DNA from: Camellia lanceoleosa
Lineage: Eukaryota > Streptophyta > Magnoliopsida > Ericales > Theaceae
Direction of reading: 5' to 3'
Assembly: GCA_025200525.1 (NCBI GenBank)
Contig: CM045758.1
Span: 6,444,580 to 6,508,579 of the forward strand
DNA: 64,000 bases
A program made the translations under genes and the position numbers. Positions 54,847 through 64,000 of this stretch are shown piece after piece. The notes below the pieces were generated by a model, which saw nothing but the letters and a program-made list of their open reading frames with translations, was not told the DNA's origin and made no database searches. How positions within the stretch are numbered: position 1 is the stretch's first letter; the number at the start of each line of letters is the position of its first letter.

Positions 54847-56358
54847 ACAATGATACATCCCTCTAAATTAGAATTCTAATTGAACTCTAGTGAGATGTAG
54901 AAAAATCAAAAGAAAAAAAAAATTACAAGACCAAAATATCATATCAAATAAATTTCACATACCCATTAAAACTATTAGAACTCACAAATTAGAATTCCAA
55001 ATCATTTTCCATTTATGCCCTTATGCTTATCAGGGACATTGTAAGTATTAATTCTTTTCTCTCTAACCCCATTTTTTTTTTCTCTCTAAAACTTCCTTTT
55101 GTTCTCCGATCCCCACTTCTTCAATGGCCGCCACAAAACGAGAAGCAATTATAAACTTTTCTATGAGAAGTCTGACTTCCACCATATCTTCAATGGTCAC
55201 GCAAAACGCAGCAGCTTATGAAACTTTTCTATGAGAAGCTCCAACTGCTTTTTCCACCGCCTTTGTTCTTCTCCGATGGTTATGTGTAGAGTACTTTATA
55301 ATTATTATTACTACATTCTCAAGGTTTATAAGTGGTAGGTCCGATGGTGAGCTTAAATTGACCAAACTCATCTTCCATATTTGTGTACAACTAGAAATTG
55401 AAGCACCGTGAAGAAGAGAATGGAGGAAAATCAAAAGAAAACAGAGGCGTGGTAAGAGGGTGATGGTATGAATGAAAGAGGAAAAGTCAGCCAACGGTGA
55501 ACGCGATGAGGAGTGGACTGTGTGGAGTATTATATGTATCTCAGATTAGAGTTTGATTTGACATTGATTTATTGCTTATAGAGTATTTTTATTCTCTGCA
55601 TATGTTTTATTTTTACAGTCCTGAAATGATGTCAACCTTTCTAGTTCTCCAAGGCATTATGGATTCCGGTGGGTAGTGATTAAGGATACATCAATGCTCC
55701 ATTCGCAAAGAAACATGAAGGAGAATGCTGCTGGGCAGACGCAAAGAGCAGATGTCTCTTTCTATCTTGAAGGAGCTTCCGCAATGCAAATGAAGGCCAT
55801 AGCTGCCAAGCTTAATGCGACTGGCGTAAAACTTGAGACTCTTACGGTAATTTTAACATTCCGATCCCCCACCCCAACCTCCTCTATTGTTGTTGTAGTA
55901 CCACCCCCAACCTCATCGACCAAGACCACTGACAACCACCACCACATCCTACTAACAAAGGATGGAAATGGTGGTGATTTAGTTTTTATGTTATTGCTGC
56001 TTATGGATATGATAATTTTTTTTTAAAAGACGAATGGATATGGAGATTTTTTGTTTTTTTTTCTTGGCTCAAGAAATGGAGAGAAGTTGAATTTCACGCT
56101 TGGAGTTCCTCCTTAGTTTTTATCTCAGATAATAGTCTTTTAATACAAAGCAAATCACCCGAAGAGTATCTGGAGGGAGGATATATAAGTTGTTAATTAG
56201 AAGGAAAATGATTTCATTTAAAATAACTCATTTAGAATAATGTGTAGTGTACTATAAAAATTCATTTTCGAAACTCTTGATTCTTAGTAGGGTTGATAGT
56301 ATTAACCTTGTTTGGTTTGAATTCTTCTTTTGCTTTTTTAAAGAAAGGGTTTGAATCT
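54847..56358 (+). repeat. Left inverted-repeat arm, copy 2
   Basis: Counterpart of 11,135-12,628 with many small changes. The inverted partner is at about 58,402-59,912. Confidence 0.82.
55124..55948 (+). pseudogene. Unrecognised four-exon gene, copy 2 left arm
   Basis: Counterpart of 11402-12226. The start MAATKREA is present, but exon 1 is frameshifted, the donor after exon 2 reads GAGGAGTGG instead of GTGAGTGG, and exon 3 has lost bases. The last exon has five C where copy 1 has six. The lesions coincide with the CAG/CTG-type changes, so they may not be real. Confidence 0.55.
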
Positions 56359-56359
56359 A

Positions 56360-58247
56360 AACCAAACCAAACCAAACCAAACCAAGCCTTAAGTCCCATC
56401 AAATGGGGTCGGCTACATGAATCCTTCTTCTCCACGCGGCCCTATCAAAGGCCATTTCATTAGTCAAATTAAGTAGATTCATATCTCTATTTATAACACT
56501 AGTCAACGTTAATCTAGGGCTTCACCCCGCTCCCTACCACTACCATCTACCATCGTACAAGATCGCACCTCTTCACTATCTGCTCGCTGGTCTCCGCTGA
56601 ATATGACCAAACCATCTCAAACGCATTCTCTCTCAACTTATCTTCTATCGTACATTCTACCCATTCCTAATCACACTCATTCCTAATCCTGGCTTTGTCT
56701 AGTCTACCACACATCCACCTTAGCATCCTCATCTCAAACCCACACTCATCTTATCTACATGTTGTTTTCGCTGCCCAACACTGTCTCCATACAACATAGC
56801 CGCCCTAATAGCCGTTTCTATAAACTTACTTTTAGTCTAGTGGGTATTCATTTATTCCACAAAACCCCGACGCATTTCTCCACTTACACCATCCCGCCTT
56901 AATCCTATGGGCCACATCTCGTGATCAATCTCTCCCGTTGTTGTGATAATCGAATCTAAATAACTAAAATATTCACTCTTAGGCGCTTCTGGTTCTCAAT
57001 TCACTTCTCCTCTACTTTCATTATTATCACATTAAATTTACACTCCATGTACTGCCTTAGTTCTCGCTTATCCTAACTTTAGCTTCAAGAGCTTTTTCCA
57101 AATCTCTAGCTTTGTGTTAACTCCTTTCTAGTCTCATCCACTAGCACAATATCGCCGAAAAAGCATGCACCATGGCACGCCATCCCCTAATATTTATCGT
57201 CAACTCGCCCATAATCAAAGCAAAAAAGATAAGGACTTAAGGTAGATCCTTGGTGTAACCTACACAAAGGATAGGAAATTCATTTGTCTCTCCATCAAGC
57301 GATCTAATAGTGGTCACCACCCCTCATACATGTCCCTAATCACGCTAATGTAACCTTTTGTCACCCCTTTTTCTCTAACACCCACCATATTATATCCCGG
57401 CACTCATTATATGCTTTCAAGGTCAATAAACACCATATGAATGTCTCTTTTTCTTTTCTTTATACTTTTATTACTCTCTCAAAAGATAGATCGCCCATTG
57501 TTGACCTACCGCATAAACCCAAATTGATTCTCCGACACCTCTGTTATATCTCGCAATCAAGCTGCCCATCACCCTCTCCCACACTTTCATTATATGACAC
57601 ATTAGCTTGATTCCTCTATAGTTGTTACAATTCGACATCACCTTTTATTCTTATAGATTGGCACTAAAATACTCTTCCTCCACTCATCCGCATGTTCCTA
57701 GTCAACAAAATTTTGCTAAACAACTTAGTCAACCAAGCAACTCCCTTTTTGCTCAAACACTTCCAAGCTTCAATAGGGATATCATCGTGTCCTAAAGCCT
57801 TATTAGATTTCATCTTCTTAAGTGCAACTCCACTTCAAAGTTCCTAATCCCGCGATAGAACCTATAGTCTTGGTTTATCATATTATTGGCTATTTCTTCC
57901 TTATTGTCGCATCCATGTTCCTCATTTAATAGTTTCTCAAAATAATTCTTCCATCTTTCCTTAATCTCATCATCCTTCACCAATACCTTAGAATCCTCAC
58001 TCTTGATGCACTTTACTTGATTAAAATCTCTTGTTTTCCTCTCCCGCATCTTAGCAAGTTTGTATTCCCTCTTCTCCTCCTTACTATCTAGTCTAGTGTA
58101 TAAGTCATCATAAACTTTCAACTTAGTCTCTCTCACTACTTTCTTGACCTCCTTATTAGCCAATCTATAGCTCTTAAGGTTTTCCTCAGTCCTATCCTTC
58201 TGCCACTTTTTAAAGCACTCTTTTTGAAATTTTTTATTTTTATTTTT
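56360..58247 (-). pseudogene. RTE LINE reverse transcriptase, copy 2
   Basis: Counterpart of 12,630-14,547, with the same GCCGACCCCATTTGATGGGA end and GGTTT tail at 56,360-56,389. Only the N-terminal ~117 codons (57,810-58,163) stay open; the motif A-C region is frameshifted many times. At the positions I compared, the breaks fall where copy 1 has CTG, CAG or CGG. Confidence 0.85.
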
Positions 58248-58401
58248 TTACTCTTCGGATCAAATTTTTTTTTTTTTAAAGAAGAATGGATAAAAAAATA
58301 AAAATAAAACCTCCATATCCATTATTGTTTATTAAAAAAAACAAAACAAATGATCCATAGAGTGAAAAAAATACAAAATAAGAAACAAATTTTCAAAAAG
58401 A

Positions 58402-59912
58402 GATTCAAACCCCTTCTAAAAAAACAGAAAAAAGAAGAGAGATTCAAACCAAACAAGGTTAATACTATCAACTAAGAATTAAGAGTTTCGAAAACAAGTT
58501 TTTACAGTACATTACACATTATCCTAAATGAGTTATTTTAAATGAAATCATTTTCCTTCTAATTAAGATCATATATATCCTCCCTGCAGATACTCTTCGG
58601 ATGATTTGCTTTGTATTAAAAGACTATTATGCAGATGAGTAAAAACTAGAGAGGCAATACCAAAAGCAAAATTCAACATCTCCATTTCTTGAGCCCAAAA
58701 AAAAAAAAAAATCTCCATATCCATTCATCTTCTAAATAAAAAATCATCATATCCATAAGTAGCAATAACATAAAAAACTGATCACCACCATTTCCATCAC
58801 CAAGTAGTAGGTGGTGGTGGTGGTGGTGCAAAGGATGAGATTGGGGTGGTATCGAACAAAGAATAAAGGAGGTTGAGGTGAAGGATCGGAATGTTAAAAT
58901 TACCCACAAGAGTCTCAAGTTTAACATCACCCCATTGCTTGGCAGCTATGGCCCCTACATTCAGATTAACGAGCGAAGCTCCTTCAAGATAGAAGAGACA
59001 TTTGCTTTCTACTTTCTGACGTCCGCCCCCGTCGCTGTTTTCCATAGGACAGACGCAGCATTCTCCACTATTTCTTTGCGAACGGAATGAACAAAAGAGA
59101 GGTGTCTTACTATGGAATTCATAATGCCTTGAGTTGACATCGCTTCCACAGACTCAGAAAATAAAACCCACACACAAAATAAAAAATAAAAAATACTCCT
59201 ATCAGCAATAAAATCAACGTCAAATCAAACTCTAAATACAGATACATATATACATATAATACCCCACACACAGTCCACTCACTCATCGTTGTTGCTGGCT
59301 TCTTCACCTCCATTCTTCTCGCCACCACTACTCCGCCTCGCTTTTTTGATTTTGCTCCATTCTCTTCTTCAATAGTTCTTCAATTCCTTGTTGTCCTAGA
59401 GATGAGTTTGGTCAATTTAAAGCCCACCATCAAACCTACACATATAAACTCTAATGCAAGTAAAAATAATAACTATAAAGTACTCTACCCACCCATCGGA
59501 GAAGAACAAGGTAGTGGAAAACCGATCGAGCTTCTCATAGAAAAGCTTCATAGCTAATGCTTCCTCATTTTATGGCGTGCCATTGAAGATGGTGGAGATC
59601 AAGCTTCTCATAGAAAAGTTTCACAATTGCTTTTCGCTTTTGTGGCGGCCATTGAAGACGGGGATCAAAGACTACAGAGAAGTTTTAGAGAGAGAATGAA
59701 TTTATACAATGTACTAATAAGGATAAGGACATAAATGGAAAATGATTGAAGTTTTAATTTGTGAGCTCTAATAGCTTTTAATTTGTGAGCTCTAATAGCT
59801 TTAATGTGTATACGGGATTCATCTAATGTGATATTTTGGTCTTGTGTTTTTCTTTTTTTTTTTGATTTTCCATCTCACTAGAGCTCTAGTTTTAGAAGGA
59901 TGTATCATTATT
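58402..59912 (-). repeat. Right inverted-repeat arm, copy 2
   Basis: Counterpart of 14,702-16,240. Its first ~375 bases are identical to copy 1; the rest is error-rich. Confidence 0.82.
58673..59652 (-). pseudogene. Decayed inverted gene copy, copy 2 right arm
   Basis: Counterpart of 14973-15972, with the same LLLLMDMMIFYLEDEW end and the same ENSDGGGRQKVESKCLFYLE stretch in exon 3, plus extra indels. Non-functional. Confidence 0.55.
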
Positions 59913-60844
59913 GGGACATGCATAAGAAAAAAGATTTGGAGCTCTAAATTAAAAGCTCTAATAGCTCTAATTAGTGTGTGAGTTTCATGTGATGTGATAT
60001 TTTGGCCTTAGTTTTTTTTTATTTTAATTTTCCGATCATTAGTGTTTTTTAGAACTCTCAAATTAGAAGAATGTATCATTTCAAGATACATAATGGGTTT
60101 GCCTTTTCCTTCAATTTGTGATTAGATTGAGGGCGTTTGTTGGGCACATGGAGCTACCATGAGTCCCATTTTGATAATCTAAATCGTTAAATGTGTAGAA
60201 CTCACGCTTAGTACTATATACCTATAAAAATTAGGTTAATCGATATCTATAGCTACTTGATCAAACAGCTTTTGTATATAAAAAAATAGACGTGAAAAAT
60301 TAATAAAGGATAGAAATCGATCCGATGAAATAGCTATCGATATCCGATCAATTGACGAAAAAAAATAAAACAAATTTAACTATAAAAAAAGTTCACTAAA
60401 GACCAAAAAAAAAAACTCAGAATAAATTTTTTCATTTCAGAATTGACAATACAGATGTTTCAATCAAGATATTTTCATTTTTAATAAACTTATTTCTTTT
60501 TTAGTTAAATTTGTTTTTATTTTTTAGGTGCTGCCTAATCTAGATACATCTAGAATGTAATAATACTAACGTATGTTCGTCTAAAGGCACGATGTAAATA
60601 ATATTGGGATTAGAATATAATTGTAATCCCAACCCTTCTCTCTTATTACATAGATTATCAATTTAATATAAAAATACTTTGATGAGGCAAACAAACCTTT
60701 CACAAACTAATAAATAGACATACCATTGTATATTTGGCAATATGCAAAACACTTTGATGAACACTATGATACTGCTTTTTGCTATATAAATTGCTTCATA
60801 TCGACAACATAAATGCTTCATCGAAAAGCTGAATAGAACTCACT

Positions 60845-61321
60845 TGAGAACATGGGATGCCATCAAGAACTCAAACTTCCACCCCATACATAACGCTGTC
60901 GAATTCTTTCCACATACGCATCAAAATCTCCTTCAATGAACCTAAAACTCATGAAGAGAATGAATAAACACTTCCATTCCAATTCTAACCAATAACACTA
61001 CATATACAACCCCCAAGGGTTGGCCTTGTGGTGTAGGCTTGGGATTTAGGAGTTTGCTCCTCTCTAGGTCTTAAGTTCAAAACCTCTTAGGTGCTATTAA
61101 TCATTGTGTTGGGCCAGTCCATACAGAGATTTGCTCTGACTTTAAATGGGCCCCCCGCTAGTGGACGGTGGGATTGGTCCCCCAAGGATTAGTTGAGGTG
61201 CGCGCAGACTAACCCTTAATAACCGAAGTTATCAAAAAAAATAATAATAACACTACCTATACACTTATCGTAAAACTCACCATTTGGTCTCTTTCCGCCT
61301 TGTTAAGAGTTCATCCACAAC
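60845..61321 (-). pseudogene. OTU protease fragment, copy 2
   Basis: Exons at about 60,845-60,941 and 61,281-61,321, counterparts of 17185-17663. The short exon is unchanged. The longer one has base changes and a lost base around GGTGGAAGTTTGAGTTC. Confidence 0.7.
61015..61248 (+). mobile_element. tRNA-derived SINE, copy 2
   Basis: Nearly identical to 17,350-17,587, including both promoter boxes. Its 3' end differs: CCCTTAATAACCGAAGTTAT replaces CCCGGACACACTGAGTTAT. Flanking target repeats are again present. Confidence 0.83.
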
Positions 61322-61439
61322 CTACAAATCACACTAACTAATGTACTTCAAAAAATAAAAATCAAGTTAAACCATACCGCTGTTTTCAATGTGTTTGATG
61401 GAGGAAGTCTTGAATTGCAGCAAGGAAAAAGGTTGATTT

Positions 61440-61712
61440 AAAAGCTTGATTTGATGAACTCACCTAAAAAGCAAGCAGCTGGCAGTTACTGTAACCAAGT
61501 GGTCTGCTATGACCCCTTTTGGAAGAAAAGAACTTAAGAAGAAGAAAAGGAGGTGAGAAAGAAGAACCTAGTGGTGGTGGTGATATAGATGTAGTCTCAA
61601 GTTACCATCTCGAAATATACTTTCTTGGCCTCCCTCTCTCTTCTTCTTACCAACAAACCACTAACTACACCATCACCACCGGTAGTGATCCGTAGGCTTT
61701 CCATGCTCATGT
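61440..61712 (-). pseudogene. AHL fragment, copy 2
   Basis: Counterpart of 17782-18068. The second AT-hook region (GGGGTCATAGCAGACCACTT) is still readable; the first is altered just after the RPRKY core. Confidence 0.6.
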
Positions 61713-62194
61713 TCATCACTTCAACAATTAATCACTTCAATAACATATTGTATTAGTATTAAAATAAAAATAAAAATAAAATAAAATAGATAATTAAGTC
61801 CTAAATTCAAAGCTTGACATCAAATCAAAGGAAAAAGTCCTATCATTATCTAATGTACTTCAAAAAAATAAAAATAATAATAAAACTAAAAATAAAAAAG
61901 GTGTACCAACTAATAGGAAAAAAAGGCAAGTACATAGTCTCAATCAAAAACCAAATTGGACTCATCTTGGTAATGAAAAAAAAGAAAAGAAATGTAGAAT
62001 AACATTCAGATTAAAAAGTAACAAAGAATAACACTCAATGGTGTATTAAGCATGGTAGATGATCTTCAACCATATATGTATTAAGCATACTACACTACCA
62101 GTTTTCTGATCATTAAACCATACCTACTGTAAGGGTATGTGTTTGATGTTTAAACAAATCGCCAATGAAAAGGCCTAAATCGTGAAAACTGGGC

Positions 62195-62585
62195 TCGCCG
62201 AAGGCGGTGAGTTCAATCTTCGACAATACTCCAGAAGAAGACGCTATGATTGTTTGATAATGATGTCAAGAGACAAATGGATGAGAGACGAAGAACAAGA
62301 ACCAAAACCAAAGTATGAAGATGATGATGATGAAACAGAGGAGTCGATGAGATTGAGCTCTGCGCAAATAGAGCAAGGCTAATAAGGTCTCTCGAGCGAG
62401 TATAAATGCGAGACTTGTCACAAAGTGTTTCGATCTTACTAAGCAATTGGTAGGCACAGAAATAGTCACAAAAAAGCTCGAGCTCACAATAATGGAGTTT
62501 CAAATCAAACCCATTAAGAAGCATTGAGGTTGTTGAAAATCTAAATGTATGCTTTCAAGAGAAAATCCATGAATTTTGGGGCGCT
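62195..62585 (+). pseudogene. ZAT zinc-finger fragment, copy 2
   Basis: Counterpart of 18552-18960. The TPEED and SRDKWMRDEEQEPKPKYEDD segments and the degraded finger CETCHKVFRSY are retained, with additional indels. Confidence 0.7.
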
Positions 62586-62655
62586 CAAAGGGATTGAGAT
62601 GGGTTTATTGCGCGGTTCGTGAGGGGATGGAGGAAGAGAGAAGATGAAGAGAGTG

Positions 62656-62686
<31 letters not shown>

Positions 62687-62718
62687 TTCTGAGAAGTGTG
62701 TTTTCAAAATTTGAAAGA

Positions 62719-62758
<40 letters not shown>

Positions 62759-63513
62759 GATCTCAGATGACAAAGAGAGAGAGGGATTCAGTATTGTTCA
62801 AAACGCTGTAAGCCATTGATTGATTCAATCTAATGGTCCATGTATTGACAAAGTGACAAAAGTCTCATCAGAGTAAAAATCGAGCTTCCATGTTGTATAG
62901 ATATATACGACCATAATCATATATAAACATTAGCTAAAAAGTCAAAAATTAATACAAAAAACCAACCCATTCTTTTCTCAACCCACAAAAAATAAAGCCA
63001 TGCAACACAAAAATGTATGTTTTTTCTTCTTCCAATTTCCAATTTTTTTTAAAAAAAACACCTCTGCTTCGTTATGTAAAATTAGAATTTCTACTCGTAA
63101 AGACCCACTTAAGTCTTCGCTCCAATGATTTTATCAATCAAAAGCTTTTCAAAACATAGAAAATCAACACCCATTTCCCATTAAAGAATCAAACCCATTG
63201 GATGATGTTTCCAATAGATGTTTATCTCGCCACTATAGATGTGGGCGATACATAAATAATTTCTATGTATAAACATTAGATGTAGATGTTGGAAAAATAA
63301 TTTTATAAACATAAAAATAATTTCCCACAATTAGATGTGGCAGATACATAAAACCATGTGAGAAATCAAACATTTCAAATTAATTTTATAAATGCATATC
63401 AGATTGAGATCAAAATGCATATAAATAAGGCAAAACTCAATGGATACAAATGAAAGCACAATCAAAGAATTGGATTAAATCACAGTACACAGCAAAGGTC
63501 CAATAATTCAAAC

Positions 63514-63770
63514 CTTGGGGACAAAAGATCCAACTGAATAATTCATCTCCAGAACATTCCTTCCCTAAATGAAAGAATTGGATTAAATTCAGATTCAATT
63601 CTCTCTCAAACTATCAAATGTATATGGTATTACACATACATATCGTATATATGAATTGAACTCAATAAACAATAGATACCTTGAGTTCGCCTAAAGTTCT
63701 TCACGCCATGACCAGAGTAATTGGCATAACATCTCGCAATCGCCTTTCTTCCCTTCGTAATAATATCCGC
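63514..63770 (-). pseudogene. COX5b fragment, copy 2
   Basis: Counterpart of 19903-20150. The exon at 63514-63564 is identical to copy 1; the one ending near 63,680 carries several changes at former CTG/CAG sites. Confidence 0.66.
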
Positions 63771-64000
63771 CATCCATCAACAATTAAATGATATTTCAAT
63801 CTTACCTCTTTTTTCATCAAATTCAATTGAAATCTTGGTTAAAAACTTAATTTGATAGGAGTACTAATCCTTACTATTTTTTTTTTTAGCAAATCTTTTT
63901 GAAAAATTCCAAACTCCAATCCTTAATTTGATGGGAGTACTCCAATTATATTAGTTATAATTAAATTAAATTTACTGTGATATTAATTATAATATTAGTT

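Larger units (their letters stand above)
54030..64000 (+). repeat. 10-kb repeat unit, copy 2 (error-rich)
   Basis: Matches 10,331-20,396 in order and orientation. Perfect stretches (for example 58,081-58,776 against 14,381-15,076 with no indel) alternate with stretches full of one- to three-base changes, mostly at CAG or CTG in copy 1. Genes inside are therefore broken more often than in copy 1. Confidence 0.95.

Noticed and set aside
54030..64000. Treating copy 2 as an ancient, biologically diverged duplicate
   Set aside because: Differences are patchy, indel-rich and focused on CAG/CTG, with perfect identity in between; not a mutational pattern of old duplicates.

Overview
The window is nuclear DNA of a flowering plant, most likely a eudicot. 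The signs are AT-rich intergenic sequence, GT-AG introns, plant-type gene families (plasma-membrane H+-ATPase, CLASSY/DRD1 SNF2 helicase, casein kinase 1-like, AHL, ZAT zinc finger), a Stowaway MITE, an RTE LINE, a tRNA-derived SINE and Tat-lineage Ty3/gypsy elements with very long LTRs. I cannot name the species.

Layout. 1-5.6 kb holds two dead gene remnants: six exons of a P-type H+-ATPase (minus) with a stop and a lost splice acceptor, and one exon of a CLSY/DRD1 helicase (plus) with a stop and a damaged Walker A motif. 5.9-6.4 kb is a LINE ORF1-like fragment (DUF4283 plus zinc knuckle). 8.86-9.14 kb is a Stowaway MITE. 10.3-20.4 kb is a 10-kb repeat unit that recurs at 54.0-64.0 kb. It contains a ~1.5 kb inverted duplication of an unrecognised intron-bearing gene around a 5'-truncated RTE LINE, followed by scraps of four unrelated genes within 3 kb (OTU protease, AHL, ZAT zinc finger, COX5b) and a SINE. 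21.0-22.5 kb is a complex tandem array.

The one substantial host gene is a 14-exon casein kinase 1-like gene on the minus strand, 24.49-34.41 kb. Its kinase domain is complete; a 2-bp deficit in exon 13 truncates the C-terminal tail as the sequence stands.

36.5-53.9 kb is a nest of three Ty3/gypsy elements: C (LTR and decayed gag) is interrupted by A (an LTR start), which is interrupted by B (a ~3.9 kb 5' LTR, leader, broken gag-pol, antisense ORF). The nest is cut off by exactly 100 N at 53,930-54,029, so none of the expected 3' halves is present.

After the gap the sequence is a second copy of 10.33-20.40 kb in the same orientation. It alternates between stretches identical to copy 1 and stretches full of small changes that fall mainly on CAG/CTG trinucleotides. 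This looks more like unpolished long-read sequence over CHG-methylated DNA than real divergence, so the second copy may be a false duplication. I found no convincing new molecular system. The best biological leads are the gene-fragment cluster, the inverted gene duplication around the RTE element and the truncated kinase.
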